In this document: in pieces, positions 54,967 through 64,000 of the stretch
How the letters are laid out: each line of letters opens with the position of its first letter
How positions within the stretch are numbered: position 1 is the first letter of the stretch
Assembly (NCBI RefSeq): GCF_019320115.1
Contig: NC_089598.1
Coordinates: 24,519,585-24,583,584, forward strand
DNA length: 64,000 nt
Origin: Miscanthus floridulus
Taxonomy: Eukaryota > Streptophyta > Magnoliopsida > Poales > Poaceae
Direction of reading: 5' to 3'
Translations under genes and position numbers: made by a program
Notes under the pieces: model-generated
What the model was told of the DNA's origin: nothing
Databases searched by the model: none
What the model saw: the letters and a program-made list of their open reading frames with translations, nothing else

Positions 54967-56206
54967 CGCTGGGAGACGGGGTTCTTCGGGGACTGGCTTC
55001 CACATCCAGGCTCGGTCCATGAGTCTAGAACGATAGGCCGAAAGGGCGGCCCAGTCACCGACCGGAAGGACTGGCCGAAGAGGAACAACGCCCTCTCATC
55101 GGCTGTTTCGGGACACCTCTCCGACCGGAGCGTTCGCTTCGACTCCAGCCGCCACCGGACAGCCTCTCCGATCGGATGGTCTGGCCCAAAACACTACTTC
55201 TGGCTCCGACCCCGCGTCTCTGATCGGGGGTCGCAGGAACCCTGCTCACCGCTCTTCTCCAACCGGCACACTCAGAGCCGGTTGGAGCCATCCGACCGGG
55301 GACACCCACTCGGTAGGAACCAGAAGACGTGCGGAGAAAGGCAAAGACAAGGCTCACACGTCAAAACCACTATACCAAGGACCATACCCTACGCGGAACA
55401 GTACTCTGCAGCCACCCTGACACAAACAGTATTGTAGGCGCCGACATATCCCTCTACGGTATTGTAGGGGCCGCTAAACCTCCCGTTCGGTAAGGCCCTC
55501 CACGTGTCTCTAGGCATCGATAGCGGTATGGGCACCAGGATTTACCGTACCGAGTGAACATAGTGAGACTCCTCACATGCCTCTAGGCATCAAACAGTAT
55601 TTGCAGGTACCGACGTCCACCAGCCCTGAAAAAGGCAGCACGACCTCCCGTGTGCATCTGTCATTCTATAGTGATAGCAACAGTATTGTAGGCGCCAACC
55701 ACTATCTTGTACCCGTCGCTGTGGGCAACAAGGCTCGGAAGGCGTGGGCAACAAGGCTCGGCAGCATACGTACCCTCACCCTCTCACTTGTAAAACCATC
55801 CCCTTCATCTATAAAAGGGGAGGGGGGCTTCCTCCAACAAGGGAGACCGATTCCAGAGGACAGAGTTCCTTAGATCAATAGCTCACAACCACAAAATCAC
55901 CAGGTTCGGACCTCAAGCACTCGCTTGAACACTTAGCTCATAGCGAAGTTCCTGTCACTCTCGGCCCTTTCGACCGGAGCCGACCAGACCTCTTGTACAC
56001 CCCCTTTTTCTTCTTCCCGTTTGTAACCCCACTGCAAACTTCGAGCACCTAGGCTCAGGAATAAAGTCACCGACCGACCCCAACTGGACGTAGAGCAGGT
56101 TGCCTGAACCAGTATAAATCCTGTGTCATTGAGTGCTAGGCCACCCCGATCACAACGTACAACAAAACTACAAATATTCACTAGTTGGTCACTTTCTGCA
56201 CCGACA
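54967..56206 (+). repeat. 5' LTR of second gypsy element
   Basis: The right end is set by CACCGACA followed by GT and the primer binding site. The left end is uncertain, near GGGAGACGGGG at 54967. The LTR has a promoter TATA (55811) and repeated phrases ACAGTATTGTAGGCGCC (55428, 55680) and CTCTAGGCATC (55510, 55581). The gypsy identity comes from the primer site and the gag that follows. Confidence 0.65.
55811..55818 (+). promoter_or_regulatory. LTR promoter TATA box
   Basis: TATAAAAG in CATCTATAAAAGGGG, about 395 bp before the LTR end, in the usual position for the U3/R boundary. Confidence 0.6.
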
Positions 56207-56208
56207 GT

Positions 56209-56224
56209 TGGCGCCGTCCGTGAA
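56209..56224 (+). other. Primer binding site
   Basis: TGGCGCCGTCCGTG starts two bases after the LTR end. TGGCGCC plus a G-T-rich tail is the usual tRNA primer site of this class of grass gypsy elements. Confidence 0.65.
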
Positions 56225-56260
56225 GAGAACGCTGTACGTTCAACACTTTTTGGTCATCGG

Positions 56261-57045
56261 ATGGCCCACTTTTCCTCCACCCTCGCCGTGGCGGGCTTGG
56301 GCGATACGATTCGCTTCGGCTCGCTGGAATTTTCCGCACTCTCACCTGCTGGGATGCGGGTTCCACCCGTCTTCAAGCCGTCACAGGCCTTCCTCTTTGG
56401 AAGCCTAAACTTCGTCGCTGACCGGCTCGGCGTGCTACGTCTCCGTGAGGAGGCTTGCATCCCGGCACCCATCGGAGGAGCGCCCTCCATCAACTCGGGG
56501 ATGCATGGCTTTGACGAAGCAGCATCTGCGCTTCTTTCCGAGCAAACTCTCTGCTCAAACCCCACAGTAAGCAATATGCGTACTGTTATTTACTCTTTGC
56601 TTACTGTCTCCCACCGATCACCCGGAGGGACTGTATCACCCACACCACAAACACTGTACGATCGATTCCCCTATGGCCTCGTGTCCTCCATGGATGCGTA
56701 CGCTCGGGGGTTCCGAGGGATGCTGGCGTCATCCCCCCTCGCATCTGAATTCATGGAAATGGCAGGCTACGCTCCCGCCGAACTCCCGGATAGCGAGGGC
56801 GAAAGCGACAGTTCCAGCATCGGCGACGTGGCACCCCGCCACCATCCGTCCCGCGAGTGCGCTATGGTGGACGCTCCAGGGACAGCCGCCGGTGGTTATG
56901 GAGTCCGCGCAGACTCACACCCTTCTAGACCCACGTGTGGGGGCTCTCGCGTCTGTGCAAGCGCACACCGAGGAATTACGACAACGGCGGCAGAGCCAGC
57001 CGCCGCCTGCGCCGACACACTCGGTGCAGCACGTTGCGCCCCATG
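56261..57045 (+). pseudogene. gypsy gag N-terminal part, truncated
   Basis: An open frame from ATG at 56261 (MAHFSSTLAVAGLGDTIRFG) runs through VPPVFKPSQAFLFGSLNFVA, PTPQTLYDRFPYGLVSSMDA, ARGFRGMLASSPLASEFMEM and AGYAPAELPDSEGESDSSS. It is cut at 57045 by the start of the next LTR. Position 50 bp after the primer site identifies it as the leader/gag reading frame. Capsid and zinc knuckle are not reached. The insertion of the minus-strand element explains the truncation. Confidence 0.65.
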
Positions 57046-60000
57046 TGTGATAGAACCACCCAATTTATACAAGATCAAGTATGGCTGTCTCCGCTAACAC
57101 GTCGACACACGCATACTTTCACTTATATAAACCTGGTAGTCCGCCGAGTGTCACGCAGGACCTCGGTAAATCAACATCACAACCAAGATCGCGTGATTAA
57201 GCAAATACACATCACATACACAGAGTTGCAGCGAAAATAATATTACAAATGAGTTCCCAATTAATAGTACAAGTTTGGGGTTTCAAAATTGATTAGTGAA
57301 AACAACATAGCTTTCAAATGATTACATTAATATAAGTTTCAAATACATTGCTAACATAAGTGACATCCTCAGATAAAAGCATATAGATGAGATATAACAT
57401 AGAGTCACCGAGCCCACCGGTGGTTAGCCACCATCTTCAGCAGGCCGAAACTTCACCTGCAACATGGTGGGATAAACCCTGAGTACTCGAATGTACTCAG
57501 CTAGACTTACCCGTCATAAACCAGAAATAAAATTGACTCCAAGGAGTATGCAAGGCTTTATAAGTGGAGGTAGCTTGACAACATTTTGCATAAAAAGCGA
57601 TTAACTCAATTATACAATTATAATTCTATCATCAAGTTAATTATAACTATCCATCTCTAGATTAGCAACTATCCTGTGCCAAACATGTGGTATATCTTTT
57701 TAGAGCATACAATAGTAACCATAGCAGGTATAGTAATTCCATGTTTATCCGAACCATCATATTCCATAGTACAATTACTACGAGGTTGGAGCTAGCCAAG
57801 TGTCTCACTATCCGGGAGAGACGACGATTCGAATCGATTTCAACTAGCTGGAAATTTATTCCTAACACAAACCCAGACATACCTGCACCAAGATAGTCTT
57901 AGGTCACCTTTGGTACAACTCAAGTACACATTTCGCGGGTTCGCCCAGCGCCGCACAATCAGGGACAACCAAATGCCAGGATGTTCAGGCCCAGCCTGCC
58001 CTTAGGCTTAGTCTGGCTCCCCGCACATCCTTACTACCATCCAGAGTGCGCACTCTTACAGAGTGGGGCCTGGCCTGAGTTGAGCTACTCGGCTTTACGG
58101 TCGGAACGAGTTATCCGGCCAGCTAAGTGATAGGCATGCGTTCAATCTTGTCAAGAGGTCCAACAACGGTATGGTCCTTAATTGGCACAGACAGAACCAT
58201 ATGAGTCAAACTACCATTGACTCTATCCGACCTCAATTTATATTTCCCCATGGTTCTTTTCCACGATAGCAAATATAGCCAACCGTGCTTTGGTATCCAC
58301 CTATATCTCACAAATGACAGGAAATCACCCGACTTCTACCGGTCTAAGCATGGCTAAGCATATATTCAATCTTGGACCTACATAGGGTTAAAGGTAGTAA
58401 TTCTAGACAAGGAAATTATATGCATCAAGTGGTTCCAATCAACTCTTATAACCTAATGCATCAATCATAAAGGACTCGAGTAAAATTTTGTAAAACACTG
58501 GGAGACTTAGAATGCTCCGGGGCTTGCCTGGAATCCAACACTAGGTCGGTGCTTGTTAGATGACACTCGCTTGGTGAGCATCTCCTGTTCAGGCATGTAC
58601 TCCAGAGGGTCCTTCCATCTTCGGGATAGGTCCACCATACACCGTCTTCAGGTTCGGTTCCAACTTCACGTCCTTCACGTGGTTCATCTAGCGTACCTAG
58701 ATGAGATGCAAGATGCAAGTGCATTAATAGGAATAATAGTAATATGAGATGCAACACATAATAGCATTCAAGGTAAACATAAGCTCATGCAAGACATAGG
58801 CACATAGAGTTATTTAACTAGATATCACACAACCTATTATAGAGGAATAGCAAGCATATTAGGTATTGCACACAAGTGAACTTAAGTTTAGATATTGCAC
58901 ACATTCATCGATGAAGAACTAACCAACATGTTAAGCCAAGCAAGAGCAAGCTAAAGGAATCACCTAGCACATATATAGAAATCTAGACAGCAGCATAGCA
59001 GTCACTTGTTTTAATCATAACTAGAGATCTAGACATCCAAAGAAGGTGATCCTAGACTTTCTAGAAATCCAATTCAATTATCTAAAACATGTTTATTAAC
59101 ATCACAAGGTGATTCCACAATTAACAAGGTCAATCAAGCACAATTGATCACCTCTGTCCAGACTTGGACAGATTCTGCCATGCAACATCACAAACTTATA
59201 ACTGGAGTTGTACTAATCCAAAAGACATGAAACAAGACAATATGGAAATACTATGAAATTTTCTACAATTCATATTTAAGCATCCCAGCATGATTCCCAA
59301 GATAAAAGGGTCAAACAGTCACATTTATCAAATCTGGTCCAGAAATTCCAGAGAACTACAATTTCTGAAGACCAAATTAGAACAGTCATAACTCGCAAAC
59401 TATTTGGACCAATGCCATGAAAATTTAACACAAGCTAGTTAAGTGAGTTATATACAACTTTATTATTATCATATTAAGATGATTCTACAGCTAACAAGGT
59501 CAATTAATCCAATGAATGAATCTCTGTCTAAAACATGGATAGAAACTGATATGCCACTTCAAACAGCTACAAATGGAGTTATACATGTCCAATAAATGTG
59601 ATTCTAGACTTTTTAGAAATCTTAGCAAATTCTAAACAACTTTGTTGTAGACACCTAAAGCTAATTCTACTATTAAGAAGGCCCCACAGTAAGAACAAGG
59701 AAACCCTCTCTGGGTTTGGGTAGAAACAGCCACAGAGATTTAAGCAAGTATAACTCAAGATCTACTTAACCAAAAATCATGATATTTAGCTTTTTTGGAA
59801 AACTTAAGAAATGTACTACAACTCATGTATTTTCATCAAGTCATGATTCATAACTTAACTGAGCCAATTAATTCAAACATGCAGAACTATTCAGAGTAGG
59901 AGCAAAGCAATACAGGGCATTTGTTATTTTTATAACTCTTAAAATAAAAATTTTAAACTCTTGAAATTTTTACCAGACAACAACAATCACCTGATGAGCA

Positions 60001-61829
60001 CTCCATAAACATTTCAAATTTATTTGAGCAAAAGAACTACAGTTATGAAAAAGACAAGACACAACTAGTATTACAAATCTAACTGCATAGATTGATTTTT
60101 ACAGCAAAAACTTTAAACTAAATCATGCCATATTATAGATCTAGTGCATATATAATTTCACAAGGATTCCAAAAAGTCCTCATTTGCTATTTTACGATTT
60201 TTCTACTAATTATTACAATTTTCCAAATTCAGCACAGAAATCTACAAAAAAAAAGATTAAACCGAAAAAGGAAAATACTTTTGCATTAGGAACCCTGGAA
60301 ATCTTAGAAACCAACAAAGCTCATATATGTAAATACATGTGTCTGGCTTTTATGCAAAGTGAACACATGAAAGAGCTTCTATTTATGATTCACCCCCTCT
60401 TCTTCAACCTCACGACGCCGGACGCAGTGAAGGGGCAGCGGCGTCGGGTTAGCCAGCAGGGGGGCGTTGGCCGGCGGCGGTGGTCAGACAGGGCAGGGAA
60501 AGGGTCGGCCGGCTTTGCCATGGCCAGCTGTGTCCTTAGCTTGACCAGCTAGAGCCAGTAGTGGCGTGGCTACGGCAGCAGCGGCCAGAGGCGACGGTAG
60601 AGCGGCGCATCGGTGACCATAGGCGAGGGCGAGCGCGCTGAGGCTTGGTCGGCCGGTTGCGAAGGAGGGCCATGGCCAGGGCCCTGGCTTGGCCAACAAC
60701 GAGTAGCAGCTGCACAACCGCAGCCTGTGCGAGCGGTAGCTAGAGCTGACCGGTGGCATGATGACGGCTTGGAGAGAGCACCGAGGGAGGGCAGAGGGAG
60801 TAGAATGGAGAGGACAGGGGGAAACAGGGCTCAAGCTCGGCTTTCATGCACCTGGGGCTAGGTGGCGACGGGCGCAGGCATGGGAGGCCACGCAGCAGCA
60901 AGCAGTCTGCATGGTCGGCCATAGAAATCCAGTTCAAAAATTATGAAGGAGCAGCAATACTACCTCAAAAGTACGCCTGAAATCTCAATCTTCGTCCCTT
61001 CATATCTCCTAAACCAGTTAGTTTTGGCACAAGCTGTAGTAATGAAAGTTGTAGACCTACGCGACATCTCCAACTTTGCTTAAAGCGTCAAAGTCTGATT
61101 TGGCCTGGTTGGAGAGATACAAGGCTCCAAAGCGGGGTACACGAAAACTAAAATCTCAGTTTCAATCCATTAAGGACTTAGCCAAATTATTAGCTCCAGA
61201 AACAACAATACATTCACTTTTGGAGGCCATGATAGACTAATTTAGAGACTAAACTAGCTCTTGACCCCTAAACAAAGTTTGTTCTACTCCACTCAAACTT
61301 CAACTTTTATTTAAGGTGCAACTCCATGCAAGCACTGTATGCCACAGTTCAAACCAAGTCAAAGTAGCATCACGGTAAAGCTTAAATTAGAGTTTTAGAC
61401 CGTTTGAGGCATTTTGTTGACTTCTACTCAACATGAACCCTTCATGACTTTTGTTGTAGAGTTTAATTAGAGTCATTTGAGAAAGGTAGAAAGGTTTGGT
61501 TGATGACTTATAATCCCATTCACTTAATAAAGCAATCCAAGAAAGAATGTAACTCATCATTTCATGCGACTTCTTGATTCCAAACTTCATGAAACTTTTA
61601 CAATCATCCATGTGGGTGGAAATTGATGTGAGGCACATGAGAGAGGCACCTTCAACATTACTTAGGTATATATCCAAAAAGGGCCAATATGCAAGCAATG
61701 TGTGTTGCCCAAGTTTAAGTTGGAGCTCACTCTTGTAGATTTGATCTTGACACCTTCATCACCACTTAACATGTCATGTTTGAGCTTAAACCCATTGCTT
61801 AATTGGTGACAAACACCTGGGGTGTTACA
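57046..61829 (-). repeat. Tekay-like LTR, minus strand (4.8 kb)
   Basis: On the minus strand the LTR starts TGTAACACCCCAGGTGTTTG at 61829 and ends TTCTATCACA at 57046. The segment near 57440-57520, with its phrase GAGTACTCAGGGTTTATCCC on the minus strand, matches the other Tekay-like LTR near 6600-6640. A GC-rich block is at 60400-60910. A purine tract lies just outside its start. ORFs inside (58461-58757, 60184-60861) show no domain. A possible exon-like stretch EPREGREVGTEPEDGVWW (minus, about 58610-58690) sits in the position of the acidic frame of the other LTR. Confidence 0.75.
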
Positions 61830-61845
61830 CCCCTCCCCCCTTATG
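61830..61845 (-). other. Polypurine tract of minus-strand gypsy element
   Basis: The minus strand reads ATAAGGGGGGAGGGG directly before TGTAACACC. It is preceded by TCGAGGGGAGATTCCC, the usual pre-tract phrase of such elements. It shows the LTR is a 3' LTR and the internal domain lies to the right. Confidence 0.7.
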
Positions 61846-64000
61846 GGAATCTCCCCTCGAGATTCGGTGCGAAAGACTTTCAAGGGAAGAGAAGCATGTC
61901 AACCATTTTCCAACATCAGTGATAGCATTAGGCTACTGAACTTCAGAGTATCAGAGAGGCTAATTTGGTTAAGACACTTTTTGATACTTGCTCTTCGTAG
62001 TAAGTTTTGTCTGAATAATTTCCTTCCTTGGCTTCCATGAAGCATTGTTGCTTTGGGAGGAATCCGAGATATCACAACACTTTGTTCTCGGGATACGGAG
62101 AGTATTACAGAGCATAAACTAATCACCCACAATCTCCACTTCCCTAGTGGATATAGCATGGACCATGTGAACTTTGCACTAGACTGCAAGCTTTAGAAAG
62201 CTACTTATTACAATGGTTCCATGTTTGTTCACAAAGTTCGAAAGCAGTCCTCTACCAAAGTAGCTTGAGTACAACCTTCCATAAGAGATGAGATCACAAA
62301 CGGGGTAAACATCCTCTGAGGTTGTGAGAAACCGAGTAACCAATAGACAATATCTATGCCGGTCGTAACCATTCAATCACTCAGATGCCAACCAATGGAA
62401 AACTACATAATATTCCTTGTGTGCAGTTCTCTTTCTCTAATGATAACACTATATTATCTGAGTCCATTGAGTGAGCGGTGAATGTGATAGCTGACTCTAT
62501 CGGCTCAACGTTCTCGATGATCATTCCTTAGGGAGCCTTCGTATTCAAGTTGCAACAGTTATCTGGGTTGAATCTGATGCAGTCTCTTGGGTAAAAACAC
62601 ATATAAGGTACCAAAGGCATATTAGTATTGAAGAACCATTGATGCAGAAGGATGTTAGCGAGGCTTAGAGGACAACAAAAGTTGCAAGTAATCACAAAAC
62701 TAGGGACTAGTTCACTACCAAGCAGGTTGAGTATAATTTGCCTTTGTGGTGCAGTGGCGTAAGTTGATTTGACTTGCATTGTAGCAAAACTAGCTTTGTT
62801 GAACTACATTGGACATTGAAGCTTCCTTTCTAATGTCAATCAACAACTCAAAATCAAAGTCTAAAATCTGTTATTTGACATTTTTTTGAATTATTTTTGA
62901 CTCGTAATGGCACAATTTGACTTGTAGAACACCTTGACTGCTCTAGCATTGTTGATATGAGAGGGCAAAAGCGAGGCAAAAAGGGGTGCCAGGAGTCTTC
63001 TCTAAGACATCTAAAGTATTACAATCATTACTTTGCCAACATGACCTAAGCTACAAACACAACCTTCTAATATGAGATATGATAGTAGTCAGCAGAGAAA
63101 TCATAGATTTTGTACCTCTCGGTAATCAGTTTATATCCAGCAAACTACTGCTCCATGGTGCACAAATTTTGGTAGCCATTTAGATCCAAGAGTCCTTTGA
63201 CTACTGACCAAAATTCAGCTTAAACGGACACCATTTGACTATCCAAACAAATCATCTACCAAAACTGCTTTGTTCTGAAATTTTGATGACCGAACTGTCA
63301 AAACATCTCTCAAATCTGATACTTTACTCAACCAATACTCTAGCCAACTTAAGACATCGAAGTACCTTAAGCGAGGGATGAGATTACCAAGTTTGGTGTG
63401 AATTCAACCATGTTTGAGCCACTATCACTGGCTTAAAAATAATCAGTTTAGTGCCATGAAATCTTGATAGATTTCCCGCTCGTCTTTTCCTTTGATTTAT
63501 ACCTTGGGAAGTGTGTTCTGCACACTCTAATTCTCTTTATGACAGTGGTAGCTTTCTCCCTGAGGATGGAGGCTAGGGTTTTCCTTATATGCTTCCCAAG
63601 CCCGTCGACCCGTGGGAGCGCGCAGTCCACCAAAACCTCTGGGTTCTAGTAGAAGCCACCACCGTCCAATAGGCGGAAAGCTCCGCGTCGCAACTCCGAC
63701 CCACACCCTCTCTCCCCACCGGGGGAACAAGGACGCACCAGACGGATCGCTCCATTCGCTCGCCGCTACAGCCGTTAGGCGCGGCTCGGGGGGCGGCAGC
63801 CCCACCACGGTCCGGCCTAGCGCCTGCCCCACACCGACCGCCAGTACCCGAGTGGCCCGATCCGCACCAGGACGCACGTAGCATCTTCAGCAACCGGCGT
63901 TGGGCCCGACACGGTCATGACGTCCACCGTACGGCGACAGGCGACACAGATCTCAGCCAAACCCTCAAGGGGAGCGATGAAACGCACCCCAGGCGTGGTC
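61846..64000. other. Right-hand end, no recognisable gene
   Basis: The 3' end of a gypsy internal domain is expected here on the minus strand, but I find no chromodomain or integrase sequence. Minus frames (61662-62779) are short and lack domains. 63590-64000 turns GC-rich with frames open on both strands, which I take as compositional. Either the element is non-coding, or another insertion replaces its pol. Confidence 0.45.

Noticed and set aside
60184..60861. Overlapping ORFs in both strands
   Set aside because: GC-rich block of the minus-strand LTR, equivalent to the block at 3650-4930 in the other LTR.
63527..63893. 116- and 102-codon minus ORFs at the right edge
   Set aside because: Both strands are open in this GC-rich stretch and no motif is recognisable; too near the window edge to judge.
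1..64000. CRISPR arrays, operons, ribosome binding sites, tRNA or rRNA genes
   Set aside because: The window is plant nuclear DNA; direct repeats found are not regularly spaced. I saw no convincing tRNA cloverleaf or rRNA block by eye, although a dedicated tRNA scan was not possible.

Overview
The window looks like repeat-rich nuclear DNA of a grass, most likely a panicoid of the Andropogoneae type (sorghum, sugarcane, Miscanthus or maize relatives). The evidence is the GC-rich first exons beside AT-rich intergenic DNA, the retroelement lineages (Tekay-like Ty3/gypsy, SIRE-like Ty1/copia with GACCGGACGCTG motifs), Helitrons with GC-rich 3' hairpins ending in CTAG, and many MITEs. I infer the organism; nothing in the window proves the species. 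Only one ordinary host gene is convincing.

Layout. 1-6990: 3' part of a decayed Tekay-like gypsy element with its long 3' LTR. 7031-8497: a Mutator-like element with a perfect 9-bp target duplication, long diverged terminal inverted repeats and a foreign core (Pack-MULE candidate). 8507-12967: MITE remnants and the first copy (10106-11265) of a duplicated intron-like segment. 12970-13593 (minus): a five-TM membrane protein gene with a TATA box at 13736-13747. About 35 bp upstream of that TATA box begins a run of two Helitrons in the same (minus) orientation, head to tail. Helitron A (13783-26558) carries a broken Rep/helicase gene, an RPA-like gene and one extra ORF. Helitron B (26559-33372) has no transposase and carries several host exon fragments.

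33400-41262: MITEs, a TIR element with a GC-rich core (34919-35690), the second copy (37543-39020) of the duplicated segment, now with a Stowaway-type MITE in it, and a MuDR-type element on the minus strand whose DDE core is missing. That element is cut at about 41262 by a 5'-truncated SIRE-like copia element (41263-48065) that keeps an open RT-RNase H frame, a decayed envelope-like ORF and a 3' LTR. 48066-54950: a patchwork of spliced exon fragments from unrelated host genes: ATP12 and ARP3 (+), farnesyl diphosphate synthase and SQD2 (-), myosin XI (+) and a 5'-UTR-like exon (-), with an RTE-type LINE fragment inserted. 54967-57045: LTR, primer binding site and truncated gag of a second gypsy element. 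57046-61829: a long minus-strand Tekay-like LTR that interrupts it. 61830-64000: no recognisable gene.

The strongest biological signals are (1) two related Helitrons abutting head to tail in the promoter of a host gene, one coding and one carrying chimeric gene cargo; (2) the multi-gene exon patchwork at 48-55 kb; and (3) a 1.2-kb duplicated segment whose two copies give an empty/filled site for a MITE. Most transposon ORFs are broken by frameshifts and by C-to-T stops (CAG to TAG), as expected for old methylated copies.
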